Position numbers and translations under genes: made by a program
Shown: piece after piece, positions 43,420 to 52,767 of the stretch
How positions within the stretch are numbered: the stretch's first letter is position 1
Layout: the number at the start of each line of letters is the position of its first letter
The notes under the pieces: model-generated
Told to the model about the DNA's origin: nothing
Databases searched by the model: none
Seen by the model: the letters and a program-made list of their open reading frames with translations, nothing else
NCBI RefSeq assembly: GCF_036885605.1
Contig: NZ_CP142523.1
Coordinates: forward strand, 806,001-870,000
Origin: Janthinobacterium sp. TB1-E2
GTDB lineage: Bacteria; Pseudomonadota; Gammaproteobacteria; Burkholderiales; Burkholderiaceae_D
Direction: 5' to 3'
Length of the DNA: 64,000 nt

Positions 43420-45191
43420 AAACGTTTATTCAACTGCTGGGCGATGATGTGCCCGTGTTCCGCCGCTATTGCGCCATGGCGCTCGCATATGGTGTGCTGA
43501 GCGGGCTGACGATCACGGCGCTGGTATTGGCCCTGGGCCGGCTGCTGGCCGGCGATACGGGCGGCGCGGCCCTGTGGCTGATCGTGCTGCTGGCCGGGCT
43601 GGTCGCTTGCTGGGCCTGGCGGCGCCAGGTGGAGAAAGCGGGCGTGCGCGTGGGCGTGACGGTCTTGCAAGGGGCGCGACAGCGCTTGGGCGACCACGTG
43701 GCGCGCCTGCCCGTCGGCTGGTTTACGCCGGAGAATACGGCGAAGCTGGGCCACGTCATCACGCAAGGCATGATGAACGTCGCGCAACTGCCGGCCCACG
43801 TGCTCACGCCCGTGATTTGCGGCGCCGTCACGCCCGTGGTATTGCTGGCCGCGCTGTTTGCGCTGCATTGGCAGCTGGGCGTGGTCGCGCTGCTGGCGCT
43901 GCCCCTGCTGGGCGGTGCCTTGCGGCTCACGGCGCACCTGGGCCAGCGCGCCGACGATGCCTACCACCATCATTTTGCCCAGACCAGCCAGCGCCTTGTG
44001 GAGTTTGCGCAAGCGCAGTCGGTGCTGCGCGCCTTCAATGGTAACGGCGGTGGCGCAGCTGAGGGCGGCACGCGTTTCCTGCAGCAAGCCATCGACACAC
44101 AGCGCCACGCGGGCACGCGGCTCATATACCTGTCGGCGCTGTCCTCGGTGCTGAACGCCTGGACCGTGCAAGCCATCTTCGCCGTCTTGCTGGCCGTTGC
44201 CGCGAGCCTGCTCGGTACGGTAGCGGTGGCAGACGCCATCGCCGTCATCGTGGCATTGCTGCTGGTGGTGCGCTTTGTCGACCCGCTGCAGGAAGTGGCC
44301 AGCTATGGCGAAGTGCTGCGCGGCGCGCGCGGCCCGCTGGACGCTGCGCGCGATATTTTCGCCGTACAGCCCTTGCCGGAAGCACACAAGCCGCAAGCGC
44401 CGCGCGATGCTTCGGTCGAATTGTGTGGCGTGCACTTCCGCTATGCGCCGGATCAGCCCGACGTCTTGACGGACCTCAATCTGCAGATTGCGCCGGGCAG
44501 CATGACGGCACTGATCGGCGCCTCCGGTTCAGGCAAGACGACCCTGGTACGCCTGATTGCGCGCTTCTTTGACGCCAGTGCAGGCGCGGTGCTGGTGGGC
44601 GGTGTCGATGTACGCGACATGTCCAGCGAGCAATTGGCCGGCCAGATCAGCCAGATCTTCCAGGACAGTTATCTGTTCCAGGGCAGCATCGGCGACAACA
44701 TCCGCATCGGCAATCCGGAGGCTACCGATGCCGAGGTGCTGGAAGCGGCGCGCCAGGCAGGCGTGGCCGAGATCATCGCCCGCCTGCCGCAGGGGCTTGC
44801 GACGCCGGTGGGCGAGGGCGGCGCGCGCCTGTCCGGCGGCGAACGCCAGCGCATCGGCATCGCGCGCGCGCTGGTCAAGGATGCACCGATTCTGCTGGTC
44901 GACGAGGCGACGGCCGCGCTCGACGCGGAAAACCAGGCCGCCATCGCCGAAGCGCTGGCGCGGCTGCGCGGCAAGCGCACGGTGATCGTCATCGCGCACC
45001 AATTGTCGACGGTGGCCATGGCCGACCAGATTGTCGTGCTCGATGGCGGCACCCTGGGCGAGCAAGGCGCGCCAGCCATCTTGCGCGCGCAGGGCGGCCT
45101 GTATGCACACTTCCTGGCCCAGCGCCAGGCGGCCAAGGGCTGGCGCATCGCCGCGCCTGCGCGCCAGCCTGGAACGGAGTCCGGCATTTGA
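43413..45191 (+). CDS. ABC transporter, fused permease/ATPase (IrtB/YbtQ-like)
   Basis: A 592-residue partner of the preceding transporter: membrane domain, then Walker A GASGSGKTT, signature LSGGERQRIG, Walker B ILLVDEATAALD and a histidine in VIAHQLS. Both ATP sites look intact. ATG 43413 lies inside the end of the upstream gene. Its stop overlaps the TTG start of the siderophore permease, so the whole transporter run is one operon. Confidence 0.85.
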   Translation: MLKTFIQLLGDDVPVFRRYCAMALAYGVLSGLTITALVLALGRLLAGDTGGAALWLIVLLAGLVACWAWRRQVEKAGVRVGVTVLQGARQRLGDHVARLPVGWFTPENTAKLGHVITQGMMNVAQLPAHVLTPVICGAVTPVVLLAALFALHWQLGVVALLALPLLGGALRLTAHLGQRADDAYHHHFAQTSQRLVEFAQAQSVLRAFNGNGGGAAEGGTRFLQQAIDTQRHAGTRLIYLSALSSVLNAWTVQAIFAVLLAVAASLLGTVAVADAIAVIVALLLVVRFVDPLQEVASYGEVLRGARGPLDAARDIFAVQPLPEAHKPQAPRDASVELCGVHFRYAPDQPDVLTDLNLQIAPGSMTALIGASGSGKTTLVRLIARFFDASAGAVLVGGVDVRDMSSEQLAGQISQIFQDSYLFQGSIGDNIRIGNPEATDAEVLEAARQAGVAEIIARLPQGLATPVGEGGARLSGGERQRIGIARALVKDAPILLVDEATAALDAENQAAIAEALARLRGKRTVIVIAHQLSTVAMADQIVVLDGGTLGEQGAPAILRAQGGLYAHFLAQRQAAKGWRIAAPARQPGTESGI

Positions 45192-46144
45192 CACACGCGC
45201 GTCTGCTTTTCCTTTTCGTGCTGCTGTGCTGCGCCTCCTTGCTGGTTGGCGCCAGGCAGATGGAGTGGGCACAACTGTTGTCATCGTCCGGCGCGCTGTC
45301 TGCCGATGCTTGGCTGACCCTGACGGCCAGCCGTCTGCCGCGCCTGGCGGCGCTGGTGCTGACGGGCGTGGGCCTGTCCGTGTGCGGCGTCATCCTGCAG
45401 CACATCGTGCGCAACAAATTCGTCGAGCCGGCCACGTCGGGTGGCCTCGACGCGGCCAAGCTGGGCATCCTCGTTGCGCTGACCGTGGCGCCGGCAGCGG
45501 GCACGGCCGGCAAGATGGCGTTCGCGCTGGCCTTCTGCCTTGCCGCCAGCGTACTGTACGTGGCCCTGATCCGCCGCATCCGCTTCAAGAACACGATACT
45601 CCTCCCCGTGATCGGCCTCGTGTATGGCGGCGTGCTCAGCGCCGTGGCCGAGTTTTATGCCTACCGCAACAATATCCTGCAAAGCATGCAGGGCTGGCTG
45701 CTCGGCGATTTTTCGCGCATCGTGCAGGGCAACTATGAAATCATTTATCTGATCCTGCCCATCGTTGCTTTCACGTATGTGTACGCGCAGCGTTTTACCG
45801 TGCTGGGCATGGGCGAGGGCATGGCTACCAGCCTGGGCCTGAATTATGCGGGCACGGTGGCGCTGGGCCTGATGCTGGTGGCCGTCACGGTGGCGGCCAC
45901 GGTGATCACGGTGGGGGCGATCCCGTTTGTCGGGCTGGCCATCCCCAACTTGGTAGCCTTGCGCTACGGCGACAAGCTGGAGCGCACCCTGCCCATCGTC
46001 GCGCTGTGCGGCGCGTCGCTGCTGCTGGCCTGCGACATCGCCGGGCGATTGCTGATCTACCCATTCGAGGTGCCGATCGGCCTGACGGCCGGTGGCGTGG
46101 GCGGCCTGCTGTTCCTCATCCTGATCATCCGGGGGCGGCGATGA
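45188..46144 (+). CDS. Ferric-siderophore ABC importer permease (CeuB/FatD/VctD-like)
   Basis: FecCD-family inner-membrane permease, 318 residues with about nine or ten helices. The family segments RLPRLAALVLTGVGLSVCGVILQ and GAIPFVGLAIPNLVALRYG are clear. It resembles the CeuB/FatD branch that works with CeuE-type binding proteins. The start is TTG 45188, overlapping the upstream stop, with GGAG eight bases before it. Confidence 0.87.
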   Translation: MTHARLLFLFVLLCCASLLVGARQMEWAQLLSSSGALSADAWLTLTASRLPRLAALVLTGVGLSVCGVILQHIVRNKFVEPATSGGLDAAKLGILVALTVAPAAGTAGKMAFALAFCLAASVLYVALIRRIRFKNTILLPVIGLVYGGVLSAVAEFYAYRNNILQSMQGWLLGDFSRIVQGNYEIIYLILPIVAFTYVYAQRFTVLGMGEGMATSLGLNYAGTVALGLMLVAVTVAATVITVGAIPFVGLAIPNLVALRYGDKLERTLPIVALCGASLLLACDIAGRLLIYPFEVPIGLTAGGVGGLLFLILIIRGRR

Positions 46145-47091
46145 GGCGCAGTTTGAACCAGCGGACGCTGTGGCTGGCCGTGTTTGCTTTGGCGCTCGCT
46201 TTCCTCTTCCTCGGCGCCAATCTCGACTTCGATTACGTCATTCCCAAACGCCTGTCGCGGCTGGCCGCCATCGCCATCGGCGGCGTCTGTGTAGCCGTGT
46301 CGTCGATTGTGTTCCAGACCATTGCCGGCAACCGGATACTGACGCCGGCCGTCATGGGTTATGAAGCCGTGTACTTGCTGCTGCAATCGCTGCTGATCCT
46401 CGCGATGGGCATGCACAGCGTGGTGCTGCTGGGACAGAACGGCAATTTTGTCGTGTCGATTGCGCTGATGCTCGCGTATTCCTGGGCCATCCACTCTTGG
46501 CTGTTTCGTGATGGCAAGAACAACGTGTATTTTCTGCTGCTGCTGGGTTTTGTGCTGACGATGGTGATCGGCACGTTGACCCAGTTCATCCAGCTGCGCA
46601 TCAGCCCCGGTGAATTTGCCATCTTGCAAGGCTTCAGCCAGGCTTCGTTCAACAAGGCGCAGCCGGTGCAATTGCTGTACTCGGCCCTGCTGGCGGGCGC
46701 CGCCTGCGTGGCTGTCGTGAAAACTTTGCCGGCGCTCGACGTGCTGGCGCTGGGGCGCGAACAGGCGATCTCGCTCGGCATCGATTACCGGCGCATGGTG
46801 CGGCTGCAGCTGGCGCTGATCGCCGTGCTGGTGGCCGTGTCGACCAGTCTGCTGGGCCCCACGGCCTTCATGGGTATCTTTGTGGCGAACACCACGTATG
46901 CCCTGGCCCGCACGGGGCGTCACCGCGCCACCTTGCCGCTGGGCTGCGCCATTGCCATCGCCATCTTCCTGGCCGCCCAGCTGCTGGTCGAGCACGTTTT
47001 CAACTACCGGACCACGGTTGGCATCCTCGTCAACCTTGTATGTGGCGCGTATTTCCTCGCGCTCATGGTCCGCACCCGGGGCACCGCATGA
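46141..47091 (+). CDS. Ferric-siderophore ABC importer permease (CeuC/FatC/VctG-like)
   Basis: Second FecCD-family permease, 316 residues, heterodimer partner of the preceding one. Typical segments are RLSRLAAIAIGGVCVAVSS and LLGPTAFMGIFVANTTYALA. ATG 46141 overlaps the upstream stop (ATGA), and its own stop overlaps the ATPase start, so translation of the three is coupled. Confidence 0.87.
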   Translation: MRRSLNQRTLWLAVFALALAFLFLGANLDFDYVIPKRLSRLAAIAIGGVCVAVSSIVFQTIAGNRILTPAVMGYEAVYLLLQSLLILAMGMHSVVLLGQNGNFVVSIALMLAYSWAIHSWLFRDGKNNVYFLLLLGFVLTMVIGTLTQFIQLRISPGEFAILQGFSQASFNKAQPVQLLYSALLAGAACVAVVKTLPALDVLALGREQAISLGIDYRRMVRLQLALIAVLVAVSTSLLGPTAFMGIFVANTTYALARTGRHRATLPLGCAIAIAIFLAAQLLVEHVFNYRTTVGILVNLVCGAYFLALMVRTRGTA

Positions 47092-47858
47092 TCCACATCA
47101 ACCAGATCGAAAAAAACTACGGCGCCAGGCGTGTGCTGGACAACGTCAGCGTGCAGTTTCCCAAGGGAAAAGTGACGTCCTTGATCGGCCCGAATGGCGC
47201 CGGCAAGACCACCTTGCTGATGCTCATCGCGCGCTTGCAGCAAGCGAATGGCGGCGAGATTGCGATAGACGGGCGCAGCATCGCGGCGATCAAGATCCAG
47301 GACTATGCGAGACTGGTGGCCACCCTGCGCCAGTCTCCCGATTTTCATTTGCGCCTGACGGTGGAAGAGCTGGTCGCCTTTGGCCGCTTTCCCTACAGCC
47401 GGGGTAACTTGACGCGGCAGGATCGGCAAGCGATCGACGCGGCCATCGCCTTTTTGTCGCTGGACAATCTGCGTCTGGCCTACGTCGATGAGCTGAGCGG
47501 CGGCCAGCGCCAGATGGCCTTCCTGGCCATGACGATCGCCCAGCAGACCGATATTTTGCTGCTCGACGAGCCGCTCAACAATCTCGACATGCAACACGCC
47601 GTGCAGATCATGCGCGCGTTGCGCCGCCTGTGCGACGAGCAGGGCCGCACCGTGATCCTGGTGATCCACGACATCAATTTCGCCGCCAATTATTCCGACC
47701 ACATCGTTGCCATGCAGGGGGGCGCCGTGCGCTTTTCCGGTCCTGCCGACGAGGTCGTCACCGAGGCACGCTTGCGGTCACTGTACGGCATCGATTTTCA
47801 CATCGTGCGCAATGAGCGCGGCTGCGTCTGCAATTACTTTACACCCACAGGAGCTTGA
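47088..47858 (+). CDS. Ferric-siderophore ABC importer ATPase (CeuD/FatE/VctC-like)
   Basis: A 256-residue ATP-binding subunit: Walker [10 protein letters not shown], signature LSGGQRQMA, Walker B ILLLDEPLNNLD and H-loop VIHDIN. The size fits FecE/CeuD-type ATPases. ATG 47088 is in an ATGA overlap with the permease. The binding-protein gene starts two bases after its stop. Confidence 0.9.
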   Translation: MIHINQIEKNYGARRVLDNVSVQFPKGKVTSLIGPNGAGKTTLLMLIARLQQANGGEIAIDGRSIAAIKIQDYARLVATLRQSPDFHLRLTVEELVAFGRFPYSRGNLTRQDRQAIDAAIAFLSLDNLRLAYVDELSGGQRQMAFLAMTIAQQTDILLLDEPLNNLDMQHAVQIMRALRRLCDEQGRTVILVIHDINFAANYSDHIVAMQGGAVRFSGPADEVVTEARLRSLYGIDFHIVRNERGCVCNYFTPTGA

Positions 47859-47859
47859 G

Positions 47860-48843
47860 ATGATCTGCAACACCCCCCGTCTGGCAATCGCCGTGCTGCT
47901 CGCCGCCATGGCCGCCCTGCAAGGCTGCACCGACAAGGTGGCCACGGCGCCGCGGGCGCCTGCCGCTTCCGCGTCGGAGCAGGCATTTACTCCCGTCACC
48001 ATCGTGCACAAGCTGGGCACGACGGTGATCCAACATCGTCCGCAGCGCGTGGCCGTGCTCGACATGAACGAAGTCGATTTCCTCGACCAGCTGGGCGTGC
48101 CCGTGGCCGGCATGGTGAAGGATTACGTGCCGCATTTCCTCACGCGCTACAAGGATGACCAGGCCATCCGCGACCTGGGCGCCATCGTGCAGCCCAATCT
48201 CGAGCATATCCACGCGCTCCAGCCCGATCTGGTGCTGATGACGTCGATCCAGGCCAACCATTACAAGGAACTGAGCCAGATCGCGCCCACCTTGCATTTC
48301 GACGTGGACTACCAGAACAGCGAGAGCAAGCATATCGAGGTGGTCAAGCAGCACTTGCTGACGCTGGGGCGTATCTTCGGCAAGGAAGACGTCGCCAACC
48401 TGAAAGCCGCCGAACTCGACGCCAAGGTGGCGGACGCGCGCAAGGTGACCCTGGACCGTCCCGAGAAAGCGCTGATCGTGCTGCATAACAATGGTGCCTT
48501 CAGCTCATTCGGCGTGCAGTCGCGCTACGGTTTTGTCTTTGATGCGCTGGGCGTGAAACCCGCCAGTTCGGCCATCGAAGCGGGCCTGCATGGCCAGCCC
48601 ATTTCCAGCGAATTCATTCAGCAAGCCAACCCCGACATCATCTATGTTGTCGACCGTACGGCCGTGATGGAACACCGTCCCGTCATGACGGCCGAACAGA
48701 TGGCCAATCCGCTGCTGCGCCAGACCAAGGCCTGGAAGAACGGCCGCGTCGTCTTCGTCGATGCGGATGCTTGGTACATCACGGCGGCCAGCGTGACGTC
48801 GCTGAAACGGGTGATCGACGATGTGCTCAAAGGTTATCAATGA
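47860..48843 (+). CDS. Siderophore-binding lipoprotein (CeuE/FatB/VctP-like)
   Basis: Periplasmic binding protein of the importer, anchored as a lipoprotein: lipobox LQGC (C23), 327 residues. The middle and C-terminal features follow the CeuE/YclQ group (RVAVLDMNEVDFLDQLG, NGAFSSFGVQSRYGFVFDALG, GRVVFVDADAWYI), which binds catecholate or petrobactin-type ferric siderophores. The conserved C-terminal tyrosine is present (DAWYIT). AGGAG lies six bases before ATG 47860. Confidence 0.88.
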   Translation: MICNTPRLAIAVLLAAMAALQGCTDKVATAPRAPAASASEQAFTPVTIVHKLGTTVIQHRPQRVAVLDMNEVDFLDQLGVPVAGMVKDYVPHFLTRYKDDQAIRDLGAIVQPNLEHIHALQPDLVLMTSIQANHYKELSQIAPTLHFDVDYQNSESKHIEVVKQHLLTLGRIFGKEDVANLKAAELDAKVADARKVTLDRPEKALIVLHNNGAFSSFGVQSRYGFVFDALGVKPASSAIEAGLHGQPISSEFIQQANPDIIYVVDRTAVMEHRPVMTAEQMANPLLRQTKAWKNGRVVFVDADAWYITAASVTSLKRVIDDVLKGYQ

Positions 48844-48867
48844 TATTTTCGTAATGATTCGTATTTA

Positions 48868-48908
48868 GATTGAGGGTTTTGCCTTTTCGTTCGGGAGATA
48901 GGGTGAGA
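48868..48908 (+). promoter_or_regulatory. Candidate FecI-dependent promoter, copy B (TonB receptor)
   Basis: Matches copy A (41565-41605) at 38 of 41 positions. It lies 34 bases before the start of the TonB-dependent receptor gene, a suitable distance for a promoter. This gives the receptor a promoter of its own within the iron locus. Confidence 0.72.
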
Positions 48909-48942
48909 ACAAGCAATCATCCCATCTGAAAGGATTTACTGT

Positions 48943-51396
48943 ATGACACACCGCATGGCAACGCGCCACCTTCCCGCCTTGAATCTGAGCCGCATCGCCA
49001 CCGCCGTGCAACTGGCGCTCATCACGGGCTTGACCGTGGGGGCGCTGGGCGTGGCGGCCCCGCCGGCCTTTGCGCAAGCGGGGGCGGGCCCGGCCCGGCA
49101 AGCATTCAGCGTGCCGGCCGGTGCGCTGGGCTCGGCGCTCAACATTTTCGCCGCCGAGGCGGGCGTGGAATTGACGGTCGAGGCTAGCCTGCTGCAAGGC
49201 AAGAACAGCGCCGGCCTGTCCGGCAGCTACAGCGTGCCCGAGGGTTTTTACGAATTGCTGCGCGGCCACGGCTTGCAAGCCGTGCGCGAGGGCAATGGCA
49301 GCTATACGGTACGCCGCGAAGCGGCGCACAGCGCCGCCGCCGAGGCAGCCGCCACCATGCCGGCCGTGACGGTGTGGGGCAAGGGCAACATGGTGACGGA
49401 TGCCTATGCCGGTGGGCAAGTAGCGTCCGGCGGCCGCGTGGGATTCCTGGGCGACAAGGATTTCATGGAAACCCCGTTCAACACCATCAGCTATACGGAT
49501 AAATTCATCGAAGACCGGCAGGCGCGCGACATCACCGATGTGATTTCCGCCACCGACCCCACCGTCTTCAGCAGCGGCATGACGGGCATCATTGGCGAGA
49601 ATTATTCGATACGGGGCTTCAGCTCGAATATCGGCGACGTCGCGTTTGGCGGCCTGTACGGCATCTCGCCCTACTACCGCACCTCGCCTGAAATGTTCGA
49701 GCGCATCGAGGTGCTGAAGGGACCGTCAGCATTGCTCAATGGCATGCCACCGGGCGGCTCGGTAGGCGGCAGCATCAACCTCGTGCCCAAGCGTGCGGGC
49801 GATACGCCGCTGGCGCGCATGACGGCATCGTACATGTCGGACGCGCAATGGGGCGGACATGTGGACCTGGGACAGCGGTTCGGCGAGCATAAACAATTCG
49901 GCATCCGCGTCAACGGCGTCTACCGCGATGGCGAGGGCGCCATCGACCATCAGAAAAAGAAGACCAAGCTCGTCTCCGTGGGCCTGGACTGGCGTGGCAA
50001 CGGTGCGCGCCTGTCCGCCGACCTGTACCACAGCGAGGACCGCGCCGATGGCTTGAACCGGGGCGTCAACCTGGCCCCCGGCTTGCCCGTGCCGCGCCCG
50101 CCGAAAGCGGAAACCTTGTTGAATCCCAGCTGGGCGTTCTACGATACCAAGGACAAGGGCGCCATGTTGCGCGGCGAGCTGGACCTGAACGAGCAAGTGA
50201 TGGCGTATGCCGCCGTGGGCGCCAGCCGGGCCGACTACCAGTCGACGGGCGCGTACCTGATCCAGGTGTTCAACACGGCTGGCGACTACCGCACCAATCT
50301 TGCCGACCTGGGTTTTGATGTGGAAAAGCAGTCGGCGGAAGCAGGCTTGCGGGGCAAGCTGCGCACGGGCGATATCGGCCATCAATGGGCCGTCAACGCC
50401 ACGTATTATCACCACACGGACAAGCAGTACGGACGCAGAAATACCCTGGAAAAAGACTGGATCACGAACATCTATAACCCCGTCTGGGGTCCGGCGACGC
50501 GCTTCGAGGCGCCGCAAATTTCCAAGGCGGAACTCCGCCTGGCCAGTATCGGCCTGGTCGACACGCTTTCTTTTGCGCAAGACAAGGTGCAGCTGACGGT
50601 GGGCTTGCGCCGCCAGGAAGTGCTCAGCGATAACTTCAACATCAAGACGGGCGCGCGCACCTCGCGCTATGACGAAGGCGCCACCACGCCGGCCGTCACC
50701 CTGCTGGTCAAGGCGAGCCAGACGATTTCCCTGTATGGCAATTACATTGAAGGCTTGAGCCAGGGCGCCACGGCGCCGTTGACGGCGGCCAACTCGGGCG
50801 AGGTCTTTGCGCCGTACAAGTCGAAGCAGGCGGAGCTTGGCTTCAAGGTCGACCTGGGCGAGTTCGCGCATACGGTCAGCGTGTATGAAATCAAGCGGCC
50901 CAGCAGCTATGTCGATCCCGTCAGCAATATCTTTTCCTTTGGCGGCGAACAGCGCAACCGCGGCATCGACTGGGGCTTCTTCGGTTCGCCCCTGCGCGAC
51001 GTGCGCCTGATGGGCGGCGTGGCGTATGTCGACCCGGTCTTGAGCAAGACGCCGGGCGGCGCCAACCAGGGCAAGCAGGCAGCGGGCGTGCCCAAACTGC
51101 AAGCCAAGCTCGGTGTCGAATGGGATACACCCGCCATCCCCGGCGTGACCCTGACGGCGAATGCGACGGCGGCATCGAAGCAATACATCAATGCCGACAA
51201 TTCGATGTCCGTGCCGGGCCGTACCGTGTTTGATCTGGGCGCCCGCTATGCGACGAAGGCGGCGGGCCGGCCGTTGACCGTACGCGCCAGCGTGACGAAC
51301 GTCGGCAACAAGGCGTACTGGGCGCTGCCGCAATGGACCAGCCTGGGCCTGGGCGCGCCGCGCACGGTCATGCTGTCGGCCACAACGGAGTTTTAA
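48943..51396 (+). CDS. TonB-dependent siderophore receptor with N-terminal signalling domain (FecA/FpvA-type transducer)
   Basis: Outer-membrane receptor, 817 residues. After a long signal peptide ending PPAFAQA comes a secretin/TonB short N-terminal domain (about 53-125), which contacts FecR in known transducers. A TonB box region follows (AVTVWGKG, near 141-148), then the plug (VISATDPTVFSSG, ENYSIRGFSS, RIEVLKGPSALLNG) and a beta barrel ending in phenylalanine (LSATTEF). GAAAGGA lies upstream of the ATG. The ligand is unknown; the CeuE-type importer suggests a catecholate or mixed-ligand ferric siderophore. Confidence 0.93.
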   Translation: MTHRMATRHLPALNLSRIATAVQLALITGLTVGALGVAAPPAFAQAGAGPARQAFSVPAGALGSALNIFAAEAGVELTVEASLLQGKNSAGLSGSYSVPEGFYELLRGHGLQAVREGNGSYTVRREAAHSAAAEAAATMPAVTVWGKGNMVTDAYAGGQVASGGRVGFLGDKDFMETPFNTISYTDKFIEDRQARDITDVISATDPTVFSSGMTGIIGENYSIRGFSSNIGDVAFGGLYGISPYYRTSPEMFERIEVLKGPSALLNGMPPGGSVGGSINLVPKRAGDTPLARMTASYMSDAQWGGHVDLGQRFGEHKQFGIRVNGVYRDGEGAIDHQKKKTKLVSVGLDWRGNGARLSADLYHSEDRADGLNRGVNLAPGLPVPRPPKAETLLNPSWAFYDTKDKGAMLRGELDLNEQVMAYAAVGASRADYQSTGAYLIQVFNTAGDYRTNLADLGFDVEKQSAEAGLRGKLRTGDIGHQWAVNATYYHHTDKQYGRRNTLEKDWITNIYNPVWGPATRFEAPQISKAELRLASIGLVDTLSFAQDKVQLTVGLRRQEVLSDNFNIKTGARTSRYDEGATTPAVTLLVKASQTISLYGNYIEGLSQGATAPLTAANSGEVFAPYKSKQAELGFKVDLGEFAHTVSVYEIKRPSSYVDPVSNIFSFGGEQRNRGIDWGFFGSPLRDVRLMGGVAYVDPVLSKTPGGANQGKQAAGVPKLQAKLGVEWDTPAIPGVTLTANATAASKQYINADNSMSVPGRTVFDLGARYATKAAGRPLTVRASVTNVGNKAYWALPQWTSLGLGAPRTVMLSATTEF

Positions 51397-51408
51397 TCTG
51401 TCTTGTTG

Positions 51409-52245
51409 CTATTCGTCCGCGCCCCGCGCCAGGCTGTCCGAGCGCCGCCACGTCCACATCAGCCCGATGCCGGCCGAGGTGCCGCTGTTCTGGCGCAGCA
51501 GGGGGCTGGCGCGGTTGGCGGCGCCTGAGTAGTTGTCGTAGCGTAAAAAAGCAAAGGCGCGCCAGTCCCGGTGCAGCCGGTACGAACCGCCGAGGCCCAG
51601 CCGCGTGAGCATCAGCCCGCTTTTTGCCGCATACGCAGGGCGCTGCGCCGTGGCAAACGCGGGGTTGACGCCATAAAAATAATCGTTGATGGCGGCATTG
51701 CCCAGCACGGCGCCCAGGCTGGCGTCGACATGCCATGCCTGCTGCTCGCCTTGCAGCGCATACACGAGGCGCGGCTCGAACGTGGCGCCCTGGCGGCGCA
51801 GGCCGCCGCGCGCTTCGATGACGGCGCGCAACGGCAGTTCCAGGCCCAGGCGGCTGTGCTGCGTCGGCTCGGCCAGCTTGATTTTCAGACGCGGGCCAAA
51901 TTCCACCAAGGTGCCCAGGTCGGGCATGCCGCGCCGGGCCGGCACGTCGCTGGAGCGGGCAGGCAAGGACAGGGCAAAACCGATATCGAAGTCGAGGCGG
52001 TCCGTATCGAGCAGGCGCGCGCCCACGCCCGAGCGGTCGACGCGCAACACTTTCCCGCGATAAATCAGATAGGGCAGGGCCAGGCTGCGCGTCGAGCGTT
52101 CGCTGGCGCCCGGATAGGCGGGCGTGACGGCCGAGCCGCCAAATACGCCCGCTTCCCATAAGGGCAGCGGTGCTTCGGCGGCTTGCGCCGGCGCCATGGC
52201 GGCGAAGAAGGCGCAGGCGGCCAGCAAGGTGCGGGCGGTGTTCAT
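51409..52245 (-). CDS. MipA/OmpV family outer-membrane protein
   Basis: A 278-residue predicted beta-barrel protein of the MipA (MltA-interacting)/OmpV family. It has a signal peptide (MNTARTLLAACAFFAAMAPAQA), then the family N-terminus WEAGVFGGSAVTPAYPGA and the segment SLALPYLIYRG. Its start codon overlaps the stop of the lipoprotein gene upstream (ATGA). The longer frame to 52728 is only a shadow of that lipoprotein gene. MipA acts as a scaffold for cell-wall enzymes in E. coli; family members also include other porin-like proteins. Confidence 0.88.
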   Translation of the reverse strand: MNTARTLLAACAFFAAMAPAQAAEAPLPLWEAGVFGGSAVTPAYPGASERSTRSLALPYLIYRGKVLRVDRSGVGARLLDTDRLDFDIGFALSLPARSSDVPARRGMPDLGTLVEFGPRLKIKLAEPTQHSRLGLELPLRAVIEARGGLRRQGATFEPRLVYALQGEQQAWHVDASLGAVLGNAAINDYFYGVNPAFATAQRPAYAAKSGLMLTRLGLGGSYRLHRDWRAFAFLRYDNYSGAANRASPLLRQNSGTSAGIGLMWTWRRSDSLARGADE

Positions 52246-52634
52246 CGAGGAAATCCGCAAGGTTTGCCGGCCTGTAGCGATTCCAGCGCCTTGTCGCTGA
52301 GGGCGCTCGATTGACCGCTTTTCTTTGCCAGCGCGATGGCGCGGCTGAAATGAAAGGCGGCCGCGTCGTCGCGGCAGGCGGCGCTGGCGGCGCGCCCGGC
52401 TTCGTGGTGCAGCCGCGCCTGCCAAGCGAAATCGCCATGGCCCAGTTCGGCATTGCCAGCGGCGTCCGCGTAGTTGCGCATCGCTTGCGCCCAGTCGCCC
52501 TGGCTGGCCGCTTCCCGCGCGAACTGCTCCTGCTGCGCCGCCGTGCGCAGTTCGATTTGCGTGGCGCAGGCGCCCAGGGCCATCAGGACGAACGGCAGGA
52601 CGAGGCAAGTGCGGAAGGACATGAGTGTGGACAT
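52242..52634 (-). CDS. Small predicted lipoprotein of unknown function
   Basis: A 130-residue protein with a lipoprotein signal ending LMALGAC, then a helical charged region with alternating Ala/Glu/Arg. It resembles a single TPR-like hairpin (QGDWAQAMRNYADAAGNAEL). The start may be ATG 52634 or ATG 52622; neither has a strong ribosome site. It is translationally coupled to the mipA-like gene by ATGA, so the two probably act together in the outer membrane. I do not recognise the family. Confidence 0.7.
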   Translation of the reverse strand: MSTLMSFRTCLVLPFVLMALGACATQIELRTAAQQEQFAREAASQGDWAQAMRNYADAAGNAELGHGDFAWQARLHHEAGRAASAACRDDAAAFHFSRAIALAKKSGQSSALSDKALESLQAGKPCGFPR

Positions 52635-52714
52635 GGCGCCACTGTAGCGCATGGGAAGGGGCGCACGTTTGCGCTGAACGCGTGAATCTGGGCTTTTTTG
52701 TAGCACTGATGACA

Positions 52715-52720
52715 TATAAT
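52715..52720 (+). promoter_or_regulatory. Candidate -10 element of the asparaginase gene
   Basis: A perfect TATAAT lies 47 bases before the asparaginase start. No clear -35 hexamer is found at 16-18 bases upstream, so it may need an activator. Confidence 0.45.
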
Positions 52721-52767
52721 TTGCACACGACTTTGTTATCTTTGACACATCACCGAACAGGAGCACC

